From NCBI GenBank assembly GCA_031262005.1, contig JAISIO010000048.1, positions 1 through 22,276 of the forward strand: a stretch of 22,276 nt of DNA, read 5' to 3'. The position numbers were made by a program, and so were the translations under genes. Below are positions 16,435 through 22,276 of this stretch, piece by piece. This DNA is from Bacteroidales bacterium (lineage in GTDB: Bacteria > Bacteroidota > Bacteroidia > Bacteroidales > UBA1715). Numbering within the stretch: the first letter of the stretch is position 1; every line of letters begins with the position of its first letter. Under the pieces are notes generated by a model. The model ran no database searches and was not told where the DNA came from. It saw only the letters and a program-made list of their open reading frames with translations.

Positions 16435-16494
16435 TAACTTCTTTAACTCCTCTAACTTCTTAACTCCTCTAACTTCTTAACTTCTCTAACTCCT
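16435..16494. repeat. TAACT short-repeat array in the phoU-phoB spacer
   Basis: Seven TAACT cores start at 16435, 16444, 16453, 16461, 16470, 16478 and 16487, spaced 8 or 9 bp. They are separated by TTCT, CCTC or similar pyrimidines, so the plus strand reads as alternating TAACTCCTC and TAACTTCT units. On the mRNA strand the array is purine-rich (GAGTTA). It occupies much of the 143-bp spacer between phoU and the response regulator. Confidence 0.85.
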
Positions 16495-16549
16495 TTTACA
16501 AAAGTACATTTTCTATTTAATTTTTCACGAATGTAATGCGTTCAAAAAT

Positions 16550-17221
16550 TTACATTCCTTTAGTTCCTCCATGTTTCAGAATTTTTGCATCGACATAAAA
16601 AACAATTTCTTCTACAATATTATTGCAGTGATCGCCTATGCGTTCGAGTTTGCGAATGAGTACCATTACTTTTAAACCGCAGAAAATATGTTCTGGATTT
16701 TTTTGCAAATAGTCAGTCAATATTCGGAGTGCATTGTGATAAATTTCGTCCACCTGCTCGTCTTTTGCCAATATTTTTCCTGAGATTTTTGTGTTTTCGC
16801 TTTCAAAAGCTACAAATCCGTCGGTGAGCATACTGATAAGCATATCGAACAATTCTTCTATTTGCAATTCTTCAATCACGTGCGGGTCGAGTTTTTTACA
16901 ATCACTTTCTATAACGTGGCGTGCCACACCTTCCGCAAAATCGGCAATTCGTTCGAGCGTTCCGCCAATTTTCATAATAGAAAGCATCAAACGCAAATCC
17001 ACTGCTACCGGGCTGTACAATGCAATATAATTCTCGCAATCGCTTTCAATTTTCAGTTCAAACGCATTAACACGTTTTTCGCGACTGACAATTTCACGAG
17101 CCAAATCAATATCGTTGTTCAAAAACGCTTGTTTTGCTTTTTCCAATTGCGAAATCACCAATTTCCACATTTGGTTTATCTCTTCTCGGAGCAATTTCAT
17201 CTCCATTTCTGTGTGTTTCAT
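16550..17221 (-). CDS. phoU: Phosphate transport regulator PhoU
   Basis: This 223-residue cytosolic protein is all helical and made of two PhoU repeats. Each has the metal-site signature of the family: ERIADFAEGVARHV (from ~90) and ERIGDHCNNIVEEIV (from ~193). PhoU connects the PstSCAB transporter to the PhoR kinase and keeps the Pho response off when phosphate is plentiful; loss of it is often toxic through uncontrolled uptake. The length is usual for the family (~215-235). The ATG at 17219-17221 is preceded by a 90-bp spacer with a 16-nt tandem repeat and a hairpin, not by a Shine-Dalgarno. It sits between pstB and the response regulator gene, the expected place. Confidence 0.95.
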   Translation of the reverse strand: MKHTEMEMKLLREEINQMWKLVISQLEKAKQAFLNNDIDLAREIVSREKRVNAFELKIESDCENYIALYSPVAVDLRLMLSIMKIGGTLERIADFAEGVARHVIESDCKKLDPHVIEELQIEELFDMLISMLTDGFVAFESENTKISGKILAKDEQVDEIYHNALRILTDYLQKNPEHIFCGLKVMVLIRKLERIGDHCNNIVEEIVFYVDAKILKHGGTKGM

Positions 17222-17231
17222 AGTTTTAGGT

Positions 17232-17288
17232 TTATTTGTTGAGTTGGTTATTTGTTGAGTTGGTTATTTGTTCCATATCAACAAATAA
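17232..17288. repeat. 16-nt tandem repeat with hairpin in the pstB-phoU spacer
   Basis: TTATTTGTTGAGTTGG occurs at 17232-17247 and 17248-17263, followed by a partial copy TTATTTGTT (17264-17272). That last copy is perfectly complementary to AACAAATAA (17280-17288), forming a 9-bp hairpin with a 7-nt loop. Further CAACAA motifs follow to 17310. The hairpin could also form with either full repeat copy, giving alternative structures. Confidence 0.85.
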
Positions 17289-17311
17289 GCGCATCAACAA
17301 ATCAACAACAA

Positions 17312-18058
17312 TCAGCCAAACCTTCCCGTAATATAATTCTGAGTTTCTTGTTTTTCGGGATTAAGGAACATTTTTTTCGTATCGCTAAATTCTACCAATT
17401 CGCCTAACATAAAAAATCCTGTTTTGTCGCTCACACGAGCTGCCTGCTGCATATTGTGCGTTACAATTACAATGGTGTAATTTGTTTTCAATGTGTGGAT
17501 TAGTTCTTCAATTTTCGATGTAGAAATAGGGTCGAGAGCCGAAGCCGGTTCATCCATCAGCAGAATTGTGGGCGAAATTGCCAATGCACGCGCAATGCAC
17601 AGTCGTTGTTGCTGTCCCCCCGAAAGTTCGTAAGCCGATTTTTTCAGTTTGTCTTTTACTTCGTTCCACAGAGCCGAATCAATAAGCGATTGTTCTACCC
17701 GTTGCGCTATGTATTTGCTATCGGTAATTCCATTCACACGCAATCCGTAGGCTACATTTTCAAATATCGACTTTGGAAACGGATTAGGTTTTTGGAACAC
17801 CATTCCCACATTTTTACGCAAATCATCAACTTTTACCGATTTTGCATAAATATTTTGTCCTTGAATAAGACATTCACCTTCCAAATGCGTGTTGTCAATC
17901 AAGTCGTTCATACGATTGAATAACCGTAAAAATGTCGATTTTCCACAACCCGAAGGACCTATGAATGCCGTAACCGAATTAGCCTCCATTTTCATAGAAA
18001 TATTTTTCAGAGCGTAAAAATCTCCGTAATAAAAATTTACATTTCTTGCTTCTATCAT
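17312..18058 (-). CDS. pstB: Phosphate ABC transporter ATP-binding protein PstB
   Basis: The 248-residue ATPase powers phosphate import. Walker A is GPSGCGKST (34-42), the Q-loop glutamine is Q89 (VFQKPNPFPKSI, typical of PstB), the ABC signature is LSGGQQQRLCIARAL (from 145), Walker B is ILLMDEPASALD (catalytic E170), and the switch histidine is H201 (THNMQQAARVSD). It would dimerise beneath PstC and PstA at the inner membrane. It starts 81 bp after the pstA stop, in a spacer full of TAACTCC repeats, and has no Shine-Dalgarno in the usual position. Identification is firm. Confidence 0.97.
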   Translation of the reverse strand: MIEARNVNFYYGDFYALKNISMKMEANSVTAFIGPSGCGKSTFLRLFNRMNDLIDNTHLEGECLIQGQNIYAKSVKVDDLRKNVGMVFQKPNPFPKSIFENVAYGLRVNGITDSKYIAQRVEQSLIDSALWNEVKDKLKKSAYELSGGQQQRLCIARALAISPTILLMDEPASALDPISTSKIEELIHTLKTNYTIVIVTHNMQQAARVSDKTGFFMLGELVEFSDTKKMFLNPEKQETQNYITGRFG

Positions 18059-18085
18059 TTTTTTATAGTTTATAAGTTATATCCT

Positions 18086-18147
18086 TAACTTCTCTAACTC
18101 CTTAACTCCTTTAACTCCCTCTAACTCCCTTTAACTCCTCTAACTCG
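18086..18147. repeat. TAACTCC short-repeat array in the pstA-pstB spacer
   Basis: Seven TAACT cores start at 18086, 18095, 18103, 18112, 18122, 18132 and 18141, spaced 8-10 bp and extended by C/T residues (mostly TAACTCC). The last unit runs into pstA: its TAG stop (18140-18142) and preceding AGT codon form GAGTTAG on the coding strand. The array fills most of the 81-bp spacer and has the same orientation as the phoU-phoB array. Confidence 0.85.
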
Positions 18148-18994
18148 TCTTCACCTTTTTCCCAAAATATTTTCGCAACGCATTTGCCAATAAATTCATC
18201 AATAGCACAATTGCAATCAACACCAAAGCCGTGCCGTAGGCTATGGGACGCGATGCTTCAAGATTTGTTCCGCTGGTGGCTACCACATATAAATGGTACG
18301 GCAGAGCCATTACTTGGTCGAAAATACTGCTCGGCAACTTCGGCAAAAAATATGCTGCCACGGTGAACAGAATTGGTGCGGTTTCTCCCGAAACACGTCC
18401 AATTGATAATATTAGTCCAGTGGTAATATTGGGCAATGCCGCAGGCAACACCACTCTACGAATGGTTTGCAATTTGGTAGCACCAAGTGCCAAACTGCCT
18501 GTTCGGTATGCGTAAGGAACAGCTTTCAGGGCTTCTTCGGTGGTGCGAATTACGAGCGGTAGCACTAACAAACCCAAGGTGAGCGAACCTGCAATAATAC
18601 TGTCGCCAAAACCAAGTGTATTGACAAAAAGCGACATTCCAAACAGTCCGAACACTATGGACGGAATGCTACTCAAATTATTAGTCATCACGCGCATGAA
18701 TTTTACAATTGTGCCATTGCCCGCATATTCATTGGTGTAAATAGCCGACATAACGCCCAATGGAAATGCGAATATCATACTGCCCGCAATCAGGCAAAGC
18801 GTGCCCACAATAGCTGGAAAAATACCACCTGCGGTCATGCCTTCGGTTGGTGCGGTAGTTAAAAATTCCCAACTGATAACCTCTATACCATTATATATAA
18901 TGAAACCCAAAATCCAAAAGAGAAGGCATACTATTACAAGCCCCAAAATGCGGAAGATTACAAATGCTATATCTTGACTTAGTTTTTTATTCAT
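18140..18994 (-). CDS. pstA: Phosphate ABC transporter permease PstA
   Basis: This 284-residue inner-membrane protein has about six transmembrane helices. The first (~12-34) is followed by a short periplasmic loop, and the conserved permease core starts around residue 55. The EAA loop that docks onto PstB is EEALKAVPYAYRTGSLALGA, continuing TKLQTIRRVVLP (about 153-184). With PstC it forms the phosphate channel. The start at 18992-18994 is preceded by a poly-A-like stretch and a hairpin over the end of pstC. Its last codons and stop lie within the short-repeat array, so the final residues KTS may be a product of repeat growth. Identification is firm. Confidence 0.96.
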   Translation of the reverse strand: MNKKLSQDIAFVIFRILGLVIVCLLFWILGFIIYNGIEVISWEFLTTAPTEGMTAGGIFPAIVGTLCLIAGSMIFAFPLGVMSAIYTNEYAGNGTIVKFMRVMTNNLSSIPSIVFGLFGMSLFVNTLGFGDSIIAGSLTLGLLVLPLVIRTTEEALKAVPYAYRTGSLALGATKLQTIRRVVLPAALPNITTGLILSIGRVSGETAPILFTVAAYFLPKLPSSIFDQVMALPYHLYVVATSGTNLEASRPIAYGTALVLIAIVLLMNLLANALRKYFGKKVKTS

Positions 18995-19011
18995 TTTTTT
19001 TGTTTTTTTAT

Positions 19012-19056
19012 GGATTCGATACTATACACTTTCTCCGTGCCTTGTATCTACAATCC
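19012..19056 (-). repeat. Hairpin spanning the pstC stop codon and pstC-pstA spacer
   Basis: On the mRNA, GGATT-GTA-GATAC (19056 to 19044) pairs with GTATC-G-AATCC (19022 to 19012): ten base pairs with a small internal loop around a 21-nt apical loop. The pstC stop (19048-19050) is within the first arm. No U-run follows directly, so partial termination, mRNA processing or stability control is more likely than full termination. Confidence 0.5.
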
Positions 19057-20247
19057 CTTATTATGCTGTTTTTTAGAAATTACCTCAGCCGTTATACTTA
19101 TAATCATAGTGATAATAAACAGAATGCAGCCAAGCAAAAACAACGCTTGATAGTGAGAACTTCCTGCCGGAGTTTCGCCCAATTCGGCAGCAATAGTTGC
19201 AGGAATGGTACGCACCGATTGAAAGAGCGAAGTGGGCATTACCGCTGCATTGCCTGTAACCATAAGCACTGCCATAGTTTCACCAATTGCTCGTCCTATT
19301 CCAAGCACCGCCGCCGCCGATATTCCCGATGCGGAATAAGGAATTATTACTCTATAAATTGTTTGCCAATTGGTAGCACCCAGTGCCAAACTTGCTTCAC
19401 GCATTGTGCGAGGCGTGTTGCGCATAGCATCTTCGGCTACGGTTATAATGGTGGGCAATGCCATAATGGCAAGAATAAGACTTCCGGTAAATGCCGTTTC
19501 GCCCACCGATAAATTCAGTCCTTTTTGCACAATGGGAACAAGTATCACTAAGCCGAAAAAACCATACACCACCGAAGGAATACCTGCCAGCAGTTCAATC
19601 GTGGGTTTCATGAATTTGCGCATACGCTCGCTTGCTAATTCCGAAAGATAAATTGCCACACCAAGCCCCAAAGGCAAGGCTATGAGTATGGCTAAAATGC
19701 TTACGAGCAACGTTCCCAATATCAATGGCAATACGCCAAACAAAGGAGTTGGTTTCGATGTGGGCATCCACTCCTTGCCTCCAAAAAAATCGGATATAGA
19801 AATATTTCGTATAGACAATTCTTTGACCTCTTCCGAATTTTGAGGAGCAAATCGCTGTGGCAAAAATGCTATAATGTTAGGGTTAGCAGCAATTATTTCA
19901 CTCAATCGTATAGGAATTAATTCCCGATTATGCTCCAAATCGTCTTCGGGAAAAAGTTCAAAAATTTCGTCGAAACGAAATGGTTTAATTAGCATATCGG
20001 CACCGCCACATTCGCTCCAATTCGTTATTTTTTCATCGAATATATGGGTAATGTCAAAAGTATTCAGCTCGCTTACCTGATTCCGGGAATTGATATAAAG
20101 CGAATAGCCTTTTTCAACCGTTGGCGAAGAAAAAAGACCAAAACCTTCCTTAAAAAGAAACACTATAATGAGCACAATTACAATACTCGAAATTGCACCA
20201 CTTACCGTAAATAGGCTTTCTATTATGCGTTCTACTATTCGTTTCAT
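19048..20247 (-). CDS. pstC: Phosphate ABC transporter permease PstC with PstS-like periplasmic insert
   Basis: This 399-residue permease is well above the usual ~300-320 of PstC. TM1 is at about 12-33. Then comes a periplasmic insert of ~130 residues (35-165), followed by the conserved permease core with its helices and an EAA loop (EDAMRNTPRTMREASLALGA, then TNWQTIYRVIIP, 272-303) and the highly conserved GRAIGETMAVLMVTGNAAV. Within the insert, residues 54-95 align without gaps to PstS (IF...ITNWxExGGxDxxIxP), and residues ~124-146 (NIIAFLPQRFAPQNSEEVKE) resemble GAIAYVGLAYVAPSVQAVEV of PstS. The insert therefore looks like a shortened piece of a phosphate-binding protein. The start follows a heptad repeat array and has no Shine-Dalgarno. 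Confidence 0.95.
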   Translation of the reverse strand: MKRIVERIIESLFTVSGAISSIVIVLIIVFLFKEGFGLFSSPTVEKGYSLYINSRNQVSELNTFDITHIFDEKITNWSECGGADMLIKPFRFDEIFELFPEDDLEHNRELIPIRLSEIIAANPNIIAFLPQRFAPQNSEEVKELSIRNISISDFFGGKEWMPTSKPTPLFGVLPLILGTLLVSILAILIALPLGLGVAIYLSELASERMRKFMKPTIELLAGIPSVVYGFFGLVILVPIVQKGLNLSVGETAFTGSLILAIMALPTIITVAEDAMRNTPRTMREASLALGATNWQTIYRVIIPYSASGISAAAVLGIGRAIGETMAVLMVTGNAAVMPTSLFQSVRTIPATIAAELGETPAGSSHYQALFLLGCILFIITMIISITAEVISKKQHNKGL

Positions 20248-20248
20248 T

Positions 20249-20311
20249 GAATTAGGAGTTAGGGGTTAGAAAACATGAGTTAGGAGTTAGGAGTTAGGAG
20301 TTAGGATTTAG
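20249..20311. repeat. Heptad repeat array in the pstS-pstC spacer
   Basis: Nine 7-nt units lie in uninterrupted register: GAATTAG, GAGTTAG, GGGTTAG, AAAACAT, four perfect GAGTTAG (20277-20304) and GATTTAG. The array fills three quarters of the 84-bp spacer and begins 2 bp before the pstC start codon. On the mRNA it reads as CTAACTC repeats, the complement of the purine-rich arrays in the pstA-pstB and phoU-phoB spacers. Confidence 0.9.
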
Positions 20312-20331
20312 TACATCCTGTCTCCTGTTTC

Positions 20332-21204
20332 TTATTTTACTGTAATATATCCAAGTTCAGCCACTAATTTTTGTCCTGCCTCAGAGAACATATAATCAAT
20401 AAATGGTTTCACGGTTTCGGCTGCGCCTTGTTCGTAGTAGTAAAATAATGGGCGAACTATGGGGTAGCTTTGGTTTTTAGCATTTTCTACCGATGGTGCT
20501 ACGAATGTTGCGCCACTGTCATACGATACTTCTACAGCTTGCACACTTGGTGCTACGTATGCTAATCCAACGTATGCAATAGCCCCTTTTGTTTGACTAA
20601 CCGATTGAATAATAGCTCCGGTAGCAGGCATACTCATAATTCCATTTACATAATTTTTATTGGCAAGTACGCTTTCTTTGAAAAATTCGTATGTTCCCGA
20701 CGATGTTTCACGCGCATAAGGAACTATTACCAAATCGTCGCCGCCCAATTCCTTCCAATTGGTAATTGTGCCGGTAAAAATTCCTTCCAATTGCTCACGA
20801 GTAAGTCTATTGACAATATTTGAAGGGTGGGTAACAATAGCCAAAGCATCGTAAGCCACAATTGCTTCTACTGCGTGTTTGCCCGCATCTTCCAATTTTT
20901 GTTCCTCGTCAAATTTTATTTTACGCGATGATTGTGCCAAATCGGTAGTACCTTCCAACAATGCCGCAATACCTACTCCACTTCCACCACCGGTTACTGT
21001 AATGGTGATTGACGAATCGACAGTCATAAATTTTTCGGCAGCTTTTTGCGACAGCGGCAACATGGTATCCGAACCTTTAATTCGTATAGTACTCTTTTCA
21101 GATTTTTCGCCACAAGCACCCAATGTTATGAGCACTATTGCTATTACCACACACTGTTGTAACTTAGCAGCAACTGTTTTTCGTAGTTCTGTTGTTCTTT
21201 TCAT
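20332..21204 (-). CDS. pstS: Periplasmic phosphate-binding lipoprotein PstS
   Basis: This 290-residue protein captures inorganic phosphate and delivers it to PstCA. A signal peptide with a longer than usual basic start ends in a lipobox LGAC (Cys31), so it is membrane-anchored. Phosphate-contact motifs of the family are present: KGSDTMLPL (43-51), GGGSGVGIAALLEG (72-85), QSSRKI, FTGTITNWKELGGDD (143-157), RETSSGTYEFF (165-175) and GAIAYVGLAYV (207-217). It is the first gene of the locus, 84 bp before pstC, downstream of a Pho-box-like array. As in other organisms its mRNA is probably the most abundant segment. Only one plausible ATG fits (21202-21204). Confidence 0.96.
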   Translation of the reverse strand: MKRTTELRKTVAAKLQQCVVIAIVLITLGACGEKSEKSTIRIKGSDTMLPLSQKAAEKFMTVDSSITITVTGGGSGVGIAALLEGTTDLAQSSRKIKFDEEQKLEDAGKHAVEAIVAYDALAIVTHPSNIVNRLTREQLEGIFTGTITNWKELGGDDLVIVPYARETSSGTYEFFKESVLANKNYVNGIMSMPATGAIIQSVSQTKGAIAYVGLAYVAPSVQAVEVSYDSGATFVAPSVENAKNQSYPIVRPLFYYYEQGAAETVKPFIDYMFSEAGQKLVAELGYITVK

Positions 21205-21242
21205 GTTTACAGTTTTTTAAATTATTGTTTGTTTTACTTCCG

Positions 21243-21250
21243 CAAAAATC
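21243..21250 (-). promoter_or_regulatory. -7 element of the pstS promoter
   Basis: On the minus strand GATTTTTG fits TAnnTTTG except for the first base. It would start transcription about 34 nt before the pstS ATG. No -33 TTG is visible at the normal distance; that position is occupied by the Pho-box-like repeats, as expected for an activator-dependent promoter. Confidence 0.45.
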
Positions 21251-21259
21251 TAAAACTGT

Positions 21260-21298
21260 AATTACGAATTATCATCAATCGTGTTACGAAATTGTTAA
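21260..21298 (-). promoter_or_regulatory. Candidate Pho box (four 11-bp repeats) upstream of pstS
   Basis: On the pstS coding strand the hexamers TTAACA (21298-21293), GTAACA (21287-21282), GATGAT (21276-21271) and GTAATT (21265-21260) are each separated by 5 bp, a period of 11 bp. The first two fit the PhoP-type TT(A/C/T)ACA repeat known from Bacillus at 6/6 and 5/6; the last two are weaker. Its proximal edge is 10 bp or less from the -7 element, the geometry of classic Pho-activated promoters. Confidence 0.5.
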
Positions 21299-21415
21299 GA
21301 TTGATTGTGGATTATTACAGATGTTTCATCACACGAAATCTTATTTTTGAATGTCCACAATTGCTAAACACATCTATTTTTTAATAAAAAACGTATCTTT
21401 AAATGGAAAAAAAAT

Positions 21416-21423
21416 TACTTTTG
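21416..21423 (+). promoter_or_regulatory. Promoter -7 element for the small membrane protein gene
   Basis: TACTTTTG is a perfect TAnnTTTG match 31 bp before the ATG at 21455. No convincing -33 element was found. It fires away from pstS, so 21205-21454 is a divergent promoter region and otherwise shows nothing gene-like. Confidence 0.55.
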
Positions 21424-21454
21424 TGAAACGGATTAACCATAATAATGAAACAAA

Positions 21455-21685
21455 ATGGCACGATTACTTCCTATTATTGCAATTTGCTGCGCCGCTTGGG
21501 TAATTTACCAAGTGTGGGTAACAGAAAAAGACAAAAAATCAAAAGAAGAAAAACTCTTATGGACACTTTTAGCGTTGCTTTTTAGCATCATAACAGCAGT
21601 AATTTACTTTTTCGGAGAAAAAAATAAAAATAATAACAATAACTCTAACAACATTTCAGATCATGACAAAACTACTTGGAATTAA
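21455..21685 (+). CDS. Small two-helix membrane protein, PLDc_N-like
   Basis: This 76-residue protein has an N-terminal hydrophobic helix (ARLLPIIAICCAAWVIYQVW), a short charged cytosolic-type linker (VTEKDKKSKEEK) and a second helix (LLWTLLALLFSIITAVIYFF), then an Asn-rich polar tail. The helix-linker-helix layout with KLLW at the start and a Tyr/Phe-Phe end of helix two resembles the PLDc_N / phospholipase D N-terminal membrane module found in small stand-alone proteins; no catalytic residues are present. Function is unknown. Its last 23 bases overlap the start of the nitroreductase-like gene in another frame, suggesting translational coupling. ATG 21455 is 31 bp behind a good -7 element; another ATG at 21445 is out of frame. 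Confidence 0.75.
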   Translation: MARLLPIIAICCAAWVIYQVWVTEKDKKSKEEKLLWTLLALLFSIITAVIYFFGEKNKNNNNNSNNISDHDKTTWN

Positions 21686-22276
21686 ATCTGGTATAGCCGG
21701 CATTGCCCTTGCATTGATGGGCTTAACAGCCTGTGCACAACAAAGTATTCAACTTCCTGCGCCGCAAACAAGCGGCGGAACACCTGTGTATGAAACTATG
21801 CAAAAACGAATAACCTCGCGTGATTTTGTAAACAAAGACCTTACGCCACAACAATTAAGCAATATTTTGTGGGCTGCCTACGGCTTCAATCGTGAAGGAA
21901 AACGCACCGTTCCTTCAAGCCAAAATTCACAAGAGTACACCATTTATGTATTTACCTCAAAAGGCGTGTATGTATGGGACGACGTAAACAACGTTCTGGA
22001 AGCTTTTCGCAATGGCGACCAACGTGCTTTAACCGGACCTCAAGATTTTGTAAAAAATGCTTCGGTTAATTTGGTATATGTAGCCGATTACAACAAAATT
22101 AAAGGTAAAGAAGAAGATAAAAATGTTACCGCTGCTGTCAATTGCGGATTTATTGCACAAAATGTATACTTAGCTTGTGCTGCCGAAGGACTCGGTTCGG
22201 TAATTCGCGGCTATGTGGATAAAGAAAAACTTAACCAATATATGCAACTTCCCGATTTCAAAAAAATAATGTATGC
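21663..22276 (+). CDS. Lipoprotein-type nitroreductase / SagB-like oxidoreductase (3' end outside window)
   Basis: About 204 residues are visible. The N-terminus is a signal peptide with lipobox LTAC (Cys24), so the protein should be exported and lipid-anchored. The mature part matches the nitroreductase fold as in SagB/ThcOx-type proteins: MQKRITSRDFVNKDLTPQQL carries the FMN-binding Arg/Ser segment, LSNILWAAYGFNRE follows, and VNCGFIAQNVYLACAAEGLG is the second conserved helix that packs on FMN. Such enzymes use FMN to oxidise or reduce small molecules or peptides; the substrate is not known here. An envelope location is unusual for an FMN enzyme, which would need its cofactor outside or be exported folded. 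ATG 21663 overlaps the preceding gene by 23 bp. Confidence 0.85.
   Translation, partial: MTKLLGIKSGIAGIALALMGLTACAQQSIQLPAPQTSGGTPVYETMQKRITSRDFVNKDLTPQQLSNILWAAYGFNREGKRTVPSSQNSQEYTIYVFTSKGVYVWDDVNNVLEAFRNGDQRALTGPQDFVKNASVNLVYVADYNKIKGKEEDKNVTAAVNCGFIAQNVYLACAAEGLGSVIRGYVDKEKLNQYMQLPDFKKIMY

Noticed and set aside
16407..16549. Second Pho box in the phoU-phoB spacer
   Set aside because: The repeats there have an 8-9 bp period, not 11, and match the repeat family of the other spacers rather than a regulator site.
18964..19512. 182-codon plus-strand open frame antisense to pstC and the pstC-pstA spacer
   Set aside because: The product is rich in Cys, His, Arg and Ser without any domain and lies opposite highly conserved permease sequence.
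20249..20311. CRISPR array
   Set aside because: The 7-nt units are directly adjacent with no spacers, and there are no cas genes in the window.

Overview
The window looks like chromosomal DNA from a member of the Bacteroidota, most likely Bacteroidales. It is AT-rich (about 40% GC by eye). Start codons mostly lack Shine-Dalgarno sequences, and several promoters fit the Bacteroidota -7 pattern TAnnTTTG. The proteins are typical of the phylum: an archaeal/eukaryotic-type ProS, a long LysS, an OmpP1/FadL-like porin, a META-domain lipoprotein, and a PstC with a large periplasmic insert. No species is claimed.

Region 1 (1-5240, plus strand) holds metabolic genes: the 3' end of an aspartokinase, a COG2509-type FAD-dependent dehydrogenase, branched-chain aminotransferase ilvE behind a clear promoter, an Xaa-Pro aminopeptidase, and a zinc-ribbon NUDIX hydrolase whose start overlaps the peptidase stop. 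Region 2 (5227-8529, minus strand) encodes three envelope proteins: a META-domain lipoprotein, an OmpP1/FadL-family outer-membrane protein with a strong terminator, and a low-complexity lipoprotein (Trp/Tyr/Gly-rich, then Arg/Pro/Gln/Ser-rich) preceded by an unusually good Shine-Dalgarno sequence. Region 3 (8747-13832, plus strand) carries proS, lysS, a RelE/HigB-like toxin-antitoxin pair with its own promoter, and gpsA.

Region 4 (13930-21204, minus strand) is a complete phosphate-acquisition and phosphate-sensing locus in the order pstS-pstC-pstA-pstB-phoU-phoB-like-phoR-like. PstS captures phosphate in the periplasm, PstCAB imports it, PhoU links transporter state to the sensor kinase, and the response regulator is expected to switch the locus on during starvation. 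Upstream of pstS is a 4 x 11-bp repeat array that resembles a Pho box and sits 10 bp from a -7 element. The spacers inside this locus are unusual. Three contain short tandem repeats built on one core (GAGTTAG/TAACTCC), and the pstS-pstC copy is in the opposite orientation to the other two, so they are complementary within one transcript. A fourth spacer has a different 16-nt repeat with a hairpin, and a fifth has a hairpin over the pstC stop codon. The periplasmic insert of PstC also reads like a shortened copy of part of PstS.

Region 5 (21416-22276, plus strand) diverges from pstS. It encodes a small two-helix membrane protein and, overlapping it, a lipoprotein-type nitroreductase cut by the window end. 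No gene-free stretch exceeds 300 bases; the longest is 21205-21454, which holds the divergent promoters.
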